Origin: Mycobacterium sp. 236(2023)
Lineage (GTDB): Bacteria; Actinomycetota; Actinomycetes; Mycobacteriales; Mycobacteriaceae
Direction of reading: 5' to 3'
DNA: 64,000 nucleotides
Assembly (NCBI RefSeq): GCF_029623955.1
Contig: NZ_JARSBP010000001.1
Span: 434,001 to 498,000, forward strand
Positions 26,505-34,557 of the stretch are shown here, piece after piece. The notes under the pieces are model-generated. The model made no database searches, was not told the origin of the DNA, and worked only from the letters and a program-made list of their open reading frames with translations. The translations under genes were made by a program, and so were the position numbers. Each line of letters opens with the position of its first letter. The first letter of the stretch is position 1.

Positions 26505-28001
26505 GTGACCCTGCACCAGCTCTACGTGGCGCTCTTCATCGGCGGCCTCGTGCTGCTGGTGAGCATCGCTGCGACGAGGCTGGCCACCGGGGTCGGCCTG
26601 CCAAGCCTATTGCTGTTCCTCGGTGTCGGCGTGCTGGTCGGCGAGGACGGTCTCGGGTTGCAGTTCGACAACGCGCAACTGGCGCAGGATCTCGGCACCG
26701 CTGCGCTGGCGATCATCCTCGTCGAGGGCGGCTTGACGACCCGGTTCAGCGACATCCGCAAGGTGCTGGCACCGGCGGGCGTACTTGCCACGGTCGGCGT
26801 CGGGGTGAGCACGCTGGTGACCGCAGCTGCCGTGCACTGGCTGCTGGGCATGGACTGGCAGTTGGCCTTGCTGCTGGGCGCCGTGGTGTCGAGCACCGAT
26901 GCGGCCGCGGTGTTCTCGGTGCTGCGGGTGGTTCCGCTGCCGCGACGGTTGTCCGGTCTGCTCGAGGCCGAGTCAGGCTTCAACGACGCGCCCGCCGTCA
27001 TCCTCGTGCTGTTGTTCAGTGCGGTGCCGCTGGAACTCGATCCGCTGGAGATCGCCGGCACGATGATCTACGAGCTGGCGATCGGCACCGCGATCGGGCT
27101 CGGCTTCGGCTTCCTCGGGGCGATGACGTTGCGACGCATCGCGCTGCCTGCGGCCGGCCTCTACCCGCTCGCGACGTTCGGGCTTTGCATGGTGGCGTTC
27201 GCCGGGGCCGGGTCGGTGCACGGCAGCGGCTTCCTCGCCGCCTACCTGTCCGGCGTCGTACTCGCGAACTCGGGCCTGCCGCACCGCTCGGCGACGCGGT
27301 CTTTCGCCGAAGGGTCTGGATGGCTCGCCCAGATCGGCGTGTTCGTGATCCTCGGCCTGCTGGTGTCACCGGACCAGCTGCTCGACGAAGTGGTTCCGGC
27401 GATCGTCACCGGCCTGGTGTTGCTCCTGCTCGCGCGTCCGATCTCGGTTGCGGTGTCGCTCATCGGTTTTCGCATACCGTGGCGTGAACAGGTGTTCCTG
27501 TCCTGGGCGGGATTGCGTGGCGCGGTCCCCATCGTGCTGTGCACGTACCCGATCGTGGCGGGCGTGCCGGACAGCTGGCGGCTGCTCAACATCGTCTTCA
27601 TCCTGGTGGTGCTCTACACCGTCGTCCAGGGTCCGAGTCTGCGGCTGGTGGCCGAATGGCTGCACCTCATCCCGCGCGACACCACCCGCGAAGTCCAGGT
27701 CGACGCAGCCCCTTTGGATGTCTTGGGCGCCGAACTGCTGACGATGACCGTGCTGCCGGGGTCGCGCCTGCACAACGTCACCGTGCTGGAGCTGCGGCTG
27801 CCCGACCCGAGCGTGATCACGCTGATCATCCGAGCGGGTCAGCCGTTCGTGCCCGAGCGGGTGACGCGATTGCAGATCGGCGACGAGCTGCTGATCGTGA
27901 CGACCTCGGTGACGCGAGATCTCGCGGAGCGTCGGCTGCGCGCCGTGAGCCGCCGCGGCAAGCTCGCGGGGTGGTTCGACGAGTACGGTGATCCGACCTA
28001 G
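26505..28001 (+). CDS. K+ or Na+/H+ antiporter, CPA1 NhaP2/CvrA-type with RCK_C domain
   Basis: The 498-residue protein begins with about 12 TMs. The CPA signature GAVVSSTDAAAVFSVL is near residue 130, LLEAESGFNDAPAVILVLL carries the conserved Asn-Asp pair, and SWAGLRGAVPIVLCTYPIVAG occurs later. The last ~80 residues (LTMTVLPGSRLHNVTVLELRL ... LQIGDELLIVTT) form a TrkA-C domain, as in NhaP2 K+/H+ antiporters. GTG 26505 is the likely start, giving a family-like N-terminus (TLHQLYVALFIGGLVLL). The gene is divergent from trkA with only 30 nt between starts, so the two promoters must overlap. It acts in cytoplasmic pH and cation balance with Mrp. Confidence 0.92.
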   Translation: MTLHQLYVALFIGGLVLLVSIAATRLATGVGLPSLLLFLGVGVLVGEDGLGLQFDNAQLAQDLGTAALAIILVEGGLTTRFSDIRKVLAPAGVLATVGVGVSTLVTAAAVHWLLGMDWQLALLLGAVVSSTDAAAVFSVLRVVPLPRRLSGLLEAESGFNDAPAVILVLLFSAVPLELDPLEIAGTMIYELAIGTAIGLGFGFLGAMTLRRIALPAAGLYPLATFGLCMVAFAGAGSVHGSGFLAAYLSGVVLANSGLPHRSATRSFAEGSGWLAQIGVFVILGLLVSPDQLLDEVVPAIVTGLVLLLLARPISVAVSLIGFRIPWREQVFLSWAGLRGAVPIVLCTYPIVAGVPDSWRLLNIVFILVVLYTVVQGPSLRLVAEWLHLIPRDTTREVQVDAAPLDVLGAELLTMTVLPGSRLHNVTVLELRLPDPSVITLIIRAGQPFVPERVTRLQIGDELLIVTTSVTRDLAERRLRAVSRRGKLAGWFDEYGDPT

Positions 28002-28031
28002 CCTTGCTGGCTTCGCGAGTGCACCAAATAT

Positions 28032-28057
28032 GACGGAAATCGCGAAAAATCCGTCAC
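28032..28057. terminator. Hairpin between convergent antiporter and DUF1707 genes
   Basis: TGACGGA (28032-28038) and TCCGTCA (28051-28057) form a 7-bp inverted repeat around an A-rich loop. It lies 30 nt after the antiporter stop (28001) and 31 nt after the DUF1707 stop (28089). A symmetrical hairpin between converging genes fits a bidirectional terminator. It lacks a strong U tract, so this is tentative. Confidence 0.45.
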
Positions 28058-28088
28058 AAAGCGTACTTTCGTGAGGTGCGGAGGGCGG

Positions 28089-28523
28089 CTAGCGAGCCGT
28101 GAAGCCCGGGCACGCCGGGAAACCCAGGCGGATCGGGAGGGCGTGGGACAGGACGCCGATGCCGGCGCCGAGGATCGGCCAGACGGGCCAGAAGTACCAC
28201 GAGCCGGCGCCCAGTCCGACCGCGAGCCACACCGTGAGCACGATGACGACCATCGCCAGGTAGGCGGCCAGATGGATATGGATGCCCCGACGTGCTGCGG
28301 CGAGCTTGGCGGCTTTGCGCCGGGGGTCGTTGCGGCGAAGGTCGGCCACCGGTAGGTCGGCGGTGATTGCCCGCAGGTCCGGCGTGATGCCGGCGTCGTA
28401 GACCCTCTGCAGGCGCAGTTCGTACTCGGGCATGTCGAGGTAGCCCTGCGTCAGCGCCTGTCCGAGGATGTCGGCGGTCGCCTCACGTTCGCGGTCACCT
28501 GTTCGCACGGTCGGAGCGGTCAT
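28089..28523 (-). CDS. DUF1707 protein with two C-terminal TM helices
   Basis: The 144-residue protein carries an N-terminal DUF1707 domain: RTGDREREATADILGQALTQGYLDMPEYELRLQRVYDA, the typical SHOCT-like short motif. A linker precedes two TMs (IHLAAYLAMVVIVLTVWLAVGLG and YFWPVWPILGAGIGVLSHAL) of the 2TM type often fused to DUF1707. ATG 28523 has a good GGGAGG seven bases upstream. Function unknown; DUF1707 genes in actinobacteria are often tied to membrane stress. A 52-nt dyad lies immediately upstream (28536-28587). Confidence 0.85.
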   Translation of the reverse strand: MTAPTVRTGDREREATADILGQALTQGYLDMPEYELRLQRVYDAGITPDLRAITADLPVADLRRNDPRRKAAKLAAARRGIHIHLAAYLAMVVIVLTVWLAVGLGAGSWYFWPVWPILGAGIGVLSHALPIRLGFPACPGFTAR

Positions 28524-28535
28524 GATTCCTCCCAA

Positions 28536-28587
28536 TCTTGACAACGACTAGTTGCGACGATGCCACCGCAACTAGTCAGTGTCAAGA
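28536..28587. repeat. 52-nt interrupted inverted repeat upstream of DUF1707 gene
   Basis: Outer arms TCTTGACA / TGTCAAGA (28536-28543 and 28580-28587) and inner arms ACTAGTTGCG / CGCAACTAGT (28547-28556 and 28567-28576) are both perfect. They are separated by unmatched triplets and a 10-nt centre. Each outer arm holds TTGACA, a perfect -35 hexamer, one per strand. On the minus strand TTGACA is followed after 17 nt by CATCGT, a possible -10, and then the DUF1707 start. The most likely role is an operator with bound dimers on a promoter, otherwise an RNA hairpin. No coding capacity. Confidence 0.75.
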
Positions 28588-28602
28588 TCTGTTTCGGAGT
28601 GG

Positions 28603-28666
28603 GCGTCGAGAGTGCGTACAGGGCGCTGATCGGGCCGATCTTCCGCCCTCACCGCACTCTCGGCGC
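28603..28666. repeat. 64-nt nested inverted repeat after the AAA ATPase gene
   Basis: The outer arms CGAGAGTGCG (28607-28616) and CGCACTCTCG (28653-28662) are perfect and extend with GCG/CGC across one mismatch. Inside are GGGCG/CGCCC (28621-28625, 28644-28648) and GATCGG/CCGATC (28628-28633, 28635-28640). This could fold into one long near-continuous stem. It begins 16 nt after the AAA ATPase stop at 28682 (minus strand), a fitting place for a terminator or 3'-end stabiliser, but there is no U tract. Confidence 0.7.
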
Positions 28667-28681
28667 GGACGGCCAGTGGAG

Positions 28682-30844
28682 CTAGCGTGACTCCGCGAAC
28701 TTCCGCAGCGACTCGACCTGTACGGGATCCAGCGACGGCCGCACGGTCTCGCGGGCCTTCGCCACGTCGGCCGCCGTCACGTCGGCAGCGTCGATGGACC
28801 TGCGCATCGCCGTCAGAGCGGCCTCCCGCAGCAGCGCGACGCAGTCGGCGGCGCTGTAACCGTCGAGCTCACCGGCCAGTGTCGCGAGATCCACATCCGG
28901 TGCCAGCGGAACCGATTTGCCCGCCGTCTTCAGGATCTGCGTGCGCGCCTCGGCATCGGGCGGCTCGACGAACACCAGCTTTTCCAGCCGGCCCGGCCGC
29001 AGCAGCGCCGGGTCGATCAGGTCGGGGCGGTTCGTCGCACCGAGCACCACGACGTCGCGCAGGGGCTCGATGCCGTCGAGTTCGGTCAGCATCGCCGCCA
29101 CCACGCGGTCGGTGACACCCGAGTCGAAGCTCTGCCCGCGTCGCGGTGCCAGCGCGTCGATCTCGTCGAGGAACACCAGCGACGGCGCCGAATCGCGGGC
29201 CCGCTGGAACAGCTCCCGCACCGCCTTCTCCGACGATCCGACCCACTTGTCCATCAGCTCAGCACCTTTGACGGCGTGCACGCTGAGACGGCCCGAGCTT
29301 GCCAGCGCCCGCACGACGAACGTCTTGCCGCAGCCGGGCGGCCCATAGAGGAGCACGCCTCGCGGCGGCTGAACGCCGAGGCGCTGGAACGTCTCCGGAT
29401 GCTGCAACGGCCACAGCACCGCCTCGGTGAGCGCCTGCTTGGTCTCCACCATGTCGCCGACATCGTCCAAAGTGACTGAGCCGACGGACACTTCTTCGGC
29501 CGCCGACCGCGACAGCGGCCGGATGACGCCGAGCGCACCGACGAGATCTTCCTGCCTGAGCGTGGGTGCTTCGCCGTTCTCACTGGCGCGTGCCGCCGCG
29601 CGCAGTGCGGCTTCCCGGATCAGGGCCGCCAGGTCGGCGACCACGAATCCCGGTGTGCGCTCGCTGATTTCGCTGAGATCCAGCTCCCCGGCGGGAACGT
29701 CGCGCAGCAGTACCTCGAGCAGCTGCTTGCGGACGGCGCTGTCGGGCAGGCTCAGCCCGAGCTCCCGATCGCACAGATCCGGCGCACGCAGCCGCGGGTC
29801 GATGTTGTCGGGTACCGCCGACGTGGCGACGAACGCGACGCCCTTGGTCGAGACGGCTGAGCGCAGCTCGGTGAGGATCAGAGTCGCCACCGGATCGGCG
29901 GGCACGGGCAACAGAGCGTCGACGTCCGTGACGAGAAGCACGCCGCCACCGTCGCGCACCGTCGCCACCGCGGAGGACACGTTGGCGAGCCGGTCCTCGG
30001 GGCGCAGTGAACCGATCTCCGGCCCGTCGAGTTCGACGAGGCGACGGCCCGAGCAGACGGTACGCACCAGCGTGGCCTTGCCGACGCCCGCGGGGCCGGA
30101 TACGAGAACACCCAAATTGGCTGTCGCACCCAGCTTTTCGAGGAGCTCGGGCTGGTCGAGTGCGAGCTTGAGCCACTCGGTGAGCCGCGCGGCCTGGGTG
30201 TGGGAGCCTTTGAGGTCGTCGTAGCCGATCGCCGGCGCGGCGGACTCTTCGGCGACGATGTGCTGCCCGGTGGCCGGTGCCGGTGGGCTCACGCCCGCGC
30301 CCCAGGTGACCAGTGAGTTGGGCTGAATACTGACAGGCCCCGCCGGATCCACATCGGTGACGGTCAACAACTCGGATGTCCATGTGATGCCGACCGAGGA
30401 CGCCAACGCGGCGCTGGCAGCCGACGTCGAGGTGCCGGGTCCGAGGTCGCGGGGGAGCAGTGACACGGTGTCGCCGACGGTCATCACCTTGCCCAGCAAG
30501 GCTTGTCGCAGCGTCGCGGCCGCGATCGACTGGGTGGCCAGCCGCGAACCGCTCAACGTCACCGACCGCGCGCCGAACACCGTGACCGGCGCGATCAGGA
30601 CCGAGGTGTCTTCACGCAGCCCCGCATTCGACAGCGTCACGTCGTCGAGAAGTGCTGTGCCGGCAGGTGTGCCGGCGGGGGCGATCCCGACGACCGCTGC
30701 CGTCGTGCGCGAACCGGTCAGCGAGACCGCGTCCCATTCCCGCAGGCCCAGTGCGGCAATCGCTTCGGGATGGAGCCGCACGACTCCACGCCGTGAGTCC
30801 AGCGCCGACGTGTTCAGCCGGGCGGTGAGGGCCAGGTTGGGCAC
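28682..30844 (-). CDS. Cdc48/p97-like AAA+ ATPase (Rv0435c / Msm0858-type)
   Basis: The 720-residue protein has an N-terminal double-psi barrel/N domain (1-200) and two AAA modules. D1 has a P-loop GPAGVGKAT (250-258) in which the residue after Lys is Ala, and a Walker B VTDVD (about 305) in place of hhDE, so D1 looks catalytically weakened. D2 is canonical: GPPGCGKT (501-508), VFLDEIDAL (557-565), GATNRPDLIDPALLRPGRLE with Arg fingers. This is the mycobacterial p97 homologue, presumably a protein unfoldase or remodeller. GTG 30844 is one base after the pssA stop. It ends an operon with lipid genes. Confidence 0.93.
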   Translation of the reverse strand: MPNLALTARLNTSALDSRRGVVRLHPEAIAALGLREWDAVSLTGSRTTAAVVGIAPAGTPAGTALLDDVTLSNAGLREDTSVLIAPVTVFGARSVTLSGSRLATQSIAAATLRQALLGKVMTVGDTVSLLPRDLGPGTSTSAASAALASSVGITWTSELLTVTDVDPAGPVSIQPNSLVTWGAGVSPPAPATGQHIVAEESAAPAIGYDDLKGSHTQAARLTEWLKLALDQPELLEKLGATANLGVLVSGPAGVGKATLVRTVCSGRRLVELDGPEIGSLRPEDRLANVSSAVATVRDGGGVLLVTDVDALLPVPADPVATLILTELRSAVSTKGVAFVATSAVPDNIDPRLRAPDLCDRELGLSLPDSAVRKQLLEVLLRDVPAGELDLSEISERTPGFVVADLAALIREAALRAAARASENGEAPTLRQEDLVGALGVIRPLSRSAAEEVSVGSVTLDDVGDMVETKQALTEAVLWPLQHPETFQRLGVQPPRGVLLYGPPGCGKTFVVRALASSGRLSVHAVKGAELMDKWVGSSEKAVRELFQRARDSAPSLVFLDEIDALAPRRGQSFDSGVTDRVVAAMLTELDGIEPLRDVVVLGATNRPDLIDPALLRPGRLEKLVFVEPPDAEARTQILKTAGKSVPLAPDVDLATLAGELDGYSAADCVALLREAALTAMRRSIDAADVTAADVAKARETVRPSLDPVQVESLRKFAESR

Positions 30845-30845
30845 G

Positions 30846-31712
30846 TCACCCTCTCGGTGGCCGGCGCAGACCGAGCCGCATCGTCGAGCGGCGCGGCTGG
30901 ACGCGCTGAGTGCGGTGCGTCCGCCGGATTGCCCGGCGCGCCGCGCGCTGCTGACGTGGCTTGTCGTCCCACACCTCCGGGTGCGCCGCGAGGAATCGCT
31001 TCGTGCGGAACGCGAACGGAATGTGCAGGAAGTACGCCAGGATCAACACCAGGATCACGAGGTAGCCGTACAGAATCGAGGCGGCCACGCCGATCGCCAG
31101 CAGAGCCAGCAGCGGCGCCACCATGTTGGGCGGCACCGAGAACGTGTGGATCTTGCGCATCGGCAGCGTGCTGACCACCAGCAGCGAGACGGCGATCATC
31201 CAGATCACCACGGCGGGTTCAGATGTCCACCAGCCCTCGCCGAACTGCATCTTGGCGGCAAGCGGGCCGATGGCGCCGATGGCGCCTGCGGGCGCGGGCA
31301 TGCCGGTGAAGTACTTCTTCTCGTAGGCAGGCTGATCCACGGCCAGCATCGCGTTGTAGCGGGCCAGCCGCAGCACGATGCACACGGCGTACAGCAGCAC
31401 CACGATCCAGCCGATGCGAGACGTCGACAGCAGCGTGCCGTACACGATGAAGGCCGGTGCCACGCCGAAGTTCACCGCGTCGGCGAGTGAGTCGATTTCC
31501 TCGCCCATCTTCGACGTCGCCTTCAGGGCGCGGGCCAGCCGGCCGTCGAGCGCGTCGAGGATCGCGGCGATCGCGAGGAATGCCATCGCCTCGGTGGGCC
31601 GGTCGTCGAGCGCGAACTTGACCGCGCTCAAGCCGAGGCAGATCGCGGCGACCGTCATCGCGCTCGGGAGGATCTTGACGCTGACGACGGGCGTCTTGAT
31701 GCGGGGCCTCAT
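30846..31712 (-). CDS. pssA: CDP-diacylglycerol-serine O-phosphatidyltransferase
   Basis: PssA makes phosphatidylserine from CDP-DAG and L-serine in the membrane. The 288-residue protein has the CDP-alcohol phosphotransferase motif D-G-(x2)-A-R-(x8)-G-(x3)-D-(x3)-D, read here as [23 protein letters not shown] (about residues 55-77), and about eight TMs. A long basic C-terminal tail ([20 protein letters not shown]) is cytoplasmic. The ATG at 31712 overlaps the psd stop by 4 nt. Its product is the substrate of Psd, encoded just upstream. Confidence 0.94.
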   Translation of the reverse strand: MRPRIKTPVVSVKILPSAMTVAAICLGLSAVKFALDDRPTEAMAFLAIAAILDALDGRLARALKATSKMGEEIDSLADAVNFGVAPAFIVYGTLLSTSRIGWIVVLLYAVCIVLRLARYNAMLAVDQPAYEKKYFTGMPAPAGAIGAIGPLAAKMQFGEGWWTSEPAVVIWMIAVSLLVVSTLPMRKIHTFSVPPNMVAPLLALLAIGVAASILYGYLVILVLILAYFLHIPFAFRTKRFLAAHPEVWDDKPRQQRAARRAIRRTHRTQRVQPRRSTMRLGLRRPPRG

Positions 31713-32410
31713 CCGGGCAACTCGGCCAGCACGGTCTCGCCGGCCACGGCGCGCTGCCCGACGGACACCAGAATGTCCGAACCCGCAGGAAGGTAGGTGT
31801 CCAGGCGCGAACCGTAGCGGATGAGGCCGTAGGTGTCGCCGAGGCCGACCTTGTCGCCGGGGGAGACATCGCAGACGATGCGGCGTGCCAGCAGTCCCGC
31901 GATCTGTACCGCGATGACCTCCGCGCCTTCGGGGCTGCGGATCACGACGCTGTTGCGCTCGTTGTCGGCGCTGGCAGCGGCGAGTTCGGCCGAACCGAAC
32001 AGCCCGGGATGATGCTTGACGGCCACCACCTCACCGGCGAGCGGCGCGCGCTGCACGTGTGCGTCGAACAGCGACAGGAAGATGCTGATCCGCGGCAAAG
32101 GTGTTGCGGGAAGCCCGAGTTCGCTCGGCGGGACTTCCTCCTCGATCAGGCAGATCAGTCCGTCTGCCGGCGCGACGACGGCACCGGGCCGGGTCGGCGC
32201 CACCCGCGGCGGATGTCTGAAGAACGCGGCGTTGGCGGCGGCGGAGGCGATACCGGCGTTGCGCAGCCACCGCGTCTTGCGTCCGGCCAGCGCCACGGCG
32301 AGGCTCGCGCCGACGAACGGCAGCCCTGCGGGGTGCATCGGGGGAACGGTGGTGCGAACCAGTGCCGCCAGGCGCGCTGGTCCTGTGTGGAGGTCGGGGC
32401 GTCTGGCCAT
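31709..32410 (-). CDS. psd: Phosphatidylserine decarboxylase proenzyme
   Basis: Psd decarboxylates phosphatidylserine to phosphatidylethanolamine. The 233-residue short-type proenzyme has AAPAD-like [15 protein letters not shown], the membrane-associated [28 protein letters not shown] (with the conserved DVHxxR-like His), and the C-terminal autoprocessing site in [13 protein letters not shown]. There the Gly-Ser bond would be cut to give the pyruvoyl group. ATG 32410 is 28 nt after the moeA stop. It is coupled to pssA by a 4-nt overlap, the order found in M. tuberculosis Rv0437c-Rv0436c. Confidence 0.94.
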   Translation of the reverse strand: MARRPDLHTGPARLAALVRTTVPPMHPAGLPFVGASLAVALAGRKTRWLRNAGIASAAANAAFFRHPPRVAPTRPGAVVAPADGLICLIEEEVPPSELGLPATPLPRISIFLSLFDAHVQRAPLAGEVVAVKHHPGLFGSAELAAASADNERNSVVIRSPEGAEVIAVQIAGLLARRIVCDVSPGDKVGLGDTYGLIRYGSRLDTYLPAGSDILVSVGQRAVAGETVLAELPG

Positions 32411-32438
32411 CGTGCGCCGATTCTACGTTCCTACACAG

Positions 32439-33635
32439 CTAACGCAGGTCCCACACCTGCACACGTGACCCGGCCGCCAACTCGGCGGTGTCTTCGTCGA
32501 TCTCCAGCAGGCAGTTCGCCGACGCCAGCCAGCGCAGGTGATGTGACGCCGGGGGACCGTACCCGGTGACGGTGTCGGCGACGGCATCGAAGACGCCGCG
32601 ACGGAACTGCCGTTTTCCCCGCGGCGATGTCAGATCCTCGGTCAGCGTGGCCGCGCGGCGCGGGCGATCGGTGTCGGACAGTCCCATCGCGGCACGCAGG
32701 GCAGGACGGACGAACACCTCGAACGACACGAGCGAGCTCACCGGGTTTCCGGGCAGCGTGACGATCGGGATGCCGTCGACGGTCCCCGCGCCCTGCGGCA
32801 TGCCCGGCTGCATCGCGACCTTGACGAAATCGACGGAGTCATCGCCGAAGGCGTCTTTGACCACCTCGTACGCGCCCGCGCTGACGCCGCCGGTCGTGAT
32901 GATCAGATCCGCGTCGCCGGCTTGGGTGCGCAACGTCTCCCGGAACACGTCGACGTCGTCGCCGGTCATCGGGGTGGCGACAACATCGCCCCCGGCGTCA
33001 CGCACGGCGGCGGTCAGCATCGCGCCGTTCGACTCGTAGATCTGGCCCGGCTGCAGCTCGGTGCCCGCGGTGACCAGCTCGGTCCCGGTCGACATCACGA
33101 GCACCCGCAGGCGGGGGAGTACGGTCAGCTCGGCCAGGCCCAGCGCGGCCGCCAGACCCACCACGGCGGGCGTCACCAGCTGACCAGCCCGCAACACCGT
33201 CGTGCCCTCCGTGACGTCCTCACCGGCCCGACGGATGTGCTGGCCGTCCTTCTTGGCCTCGCGGATCGTCACGGTGTCGGTGCCGCCGTCGGTGGCCTCG
33301 ACGGGCACGATCGTCGTCGCGCCGACGGGCAGTGGCGCACCGGTCATGATGCGATGCGCGGTGCCGGGGACCAGTGTCGGGATGTCGGTGCGTCCGGCCG
33401 GGATGTCCTCGGCGACGGGCAGCCGCACCGGGGTGTCCTCGGTGGCGGTCGCGATGTCCTCGGTGAGCACGGCGTAGCCGTCCATCGCGGAGTTGTCGAA
33501 GCCCGGCAGCGACAGCCGCGCGACCACGTCGGCGGCCAGGACCAACCCCAGCGTGTCCGGGATCGCGACCTGCTCGGCGGGCCGCGCGGAGATCAGGTCA
33601 GCGACGACGCGCCGGTGCTCGTCGACCGAGCGCAT
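32439..33635 (-). CDS. moeA: Molybdopterin molybdenumtransferase MoeA
   Basis: MoeA inserts molybdate into adenylylated molybdopterin. The ~398-residue protein has the family signatures LPGFDNSAMDGYAV (about 45-58), MTGAPLPVGATTIVPVE, STGTELVTAGTELQPGQIYESNG, TTGGVSAGAYEVVKDAFG and LPGNPVSSLVSFEVFVRP. The terminal beta-barrel domain IV is present. Two adjacent starts exist, GTG 33638 and ATG 33635. The SDR stop overlaps either one (TGATG), so moeA is translationally coupled to the SDR gene. It corresponds in position to M. tuberculosis moeA2 (Rv0438c). Confidence 0.94.
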   Translation of the reverse strand: MRSVDEHRRVVADLISARPAEQVAIPDTLGLVLAADVVARLSLPGFDNSAMDGYAVLTEDIATATEDTPVRLPVAEDIPAGRTDIPTLVPGTAHRIMTGAPLPVGATTIVPVEATDGGTDTVTIREAKKDGQHIRRAGEDVTEGTTVLRAGQLVTPAVVGLAAALGLAELTVLPRLRVLVMSTGTELVTAGTELQPGQIYESNGAMLTAAVRDAGGDVVATPMTGDDVDVFRETLRTQAGDADLIITTGGVSAGAYEVVKDAFGDDSVDFVKVAMQPGMPQGAGTVDGIPIVTLPGNPVSSLVSFEVFVRPALRAAMGLSDTDRPRRAATLTEDLTSPRGKRQFRRGVFDAVADTVTGYGPPASHHLRWLASANCLLEIDEDTAELAAGSRVQVWDLR

Positions 33636-34552
33636 CACACGCCGTACTTCACGCCGGTGAGCTCCTCGGACACCGTCCAGAGCCGCTGCTGAACCGCGAC
33701 GTCGTGCGACTGCTTCGTCGACTCGACGAGTACCGGATGTCCGACGAGCTCGCGGAAGCCCGAAGGCCCGTAGTACTGCCCGCCCACGACGCCGGGATCG
33801 GTCGCGGCGCGCAGGGTGCCGAGCGCTCCGACGGGCGGGCTGTTGGTTACCAGCCCCGCCAACTGCGCGAACCCGGGCAGGCCTGAGCCGGGGATATGGC
33901 GCATCAGCTCGGTGTTGGAGACGCCGGGGTGGGCGGCGACGGCGATCGTCGGCGCGCCCTTGGCGGCCAGCCGGCGCTGCAGCTCATAGGTGAACAGCAG
34001 GTTGGCCAGCTTGGACTGACCGTACGCGGCGACGCGGTTGTACGACCGCTCCCACTGCAGGTCGTCGAAATGGATGCCGGCCCGGATGTTGTGCGCGATG
34101 CTGGCCACCGTCACGACGCGCGAGCCGGGAACGTCGAGCAGATTGTCGAGCAGCAAACCGGTGAACGCGAAATGGCCGAGGTGGTTGGTGCCGAACTGCA
34201 GCTCGAAGCCGTCGGCGGTGGTCTGCTTCGGCGGATACATGACACCGCCGTTGTTGATCAGCAGGTCGATCCGCGGGTGGGCCGCGCGCAGCGCGTCGGT
34301 GGCGTTGCGGACGCTGGCCAGCGATGCCAGGTCGAGCTCCTGGAGCGTGACGGAGGCACCGGGATGTTTTCGGGTGATCGCGTCCAGGGCTTTCTGGCCT
34401 TTACCGGCGTTGCGCACCGCGATGACGACGCGGGCGCCCTTGCCCGCGAGCACCAGGGCGGCCTCGTATCCGATTCCCGTGTTGGCGCCCGTCACGATGG
34501 CCACCCGGCCGGTCTGATCGGGGACGTCGGCGGCGGTCCATTTTGAGGTCAT
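33635..34552 (-). CDS. Short-chain dehydrogenase/reductase, retinol-dehydrogenase-like (Rv0439c-type)
   Basis: The 305-residue NAD(P)-dependent SDR has the cofactor motif VTGANTGIGYEAA (TGxxxGIG), NNGGVMYPP (NNAG variant with Gly), the active site Ser in VVTVASIAH, and the Tyr-Lys pair YGQSKLANLLF. Length and insert HFDDLQWERSYNRVAAY match the mycobacterial oxidoreductases of this type. The substrate is unknown. It has a close paralogue at 45724-46626, with which it shares the 18-residue block QSKLANLLFTYELQRRLA. It begins 5 nt after the FAD dehydrogenase stop and is coupled to moeA. Confidence 0.9.
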   Translation of the reverse strand: MTSKWTAADVPDQTGRVAIVTGANTGIGYEAALVLAGKGARVVIAVRNAGKGQKALDAITRKHPGASVTLQELDLASLASVRNATDALRAAHPRIDLLINNGGVMYPPKQTTADGFELQFGTNHLGHFAFTGLLLDNLLDVPGSRVVTVASIAHNIRAGIHFDDLQWERSYNRVAAYGQSKLANLLFTYELQRRLAAKGAPTIAVAAHPGVSNTELMRHIPGSGLPGFAQLAGLVTNSPPVGALGTLRAATDPGVVGGQYYGPSGFRELVGHPVLVESTKQSHDVAVQQRLWTVSEELTGVKYGV

Positions 34553-34557
34553 GGCAC

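Noticed and set aside
16293..28600. Possible integrative element (accessory block)
   Set aside because: No integrase, transposase, tRNA target or flanking direct repeat seen; gene content is chromosomal. Described as an accessory insert only.
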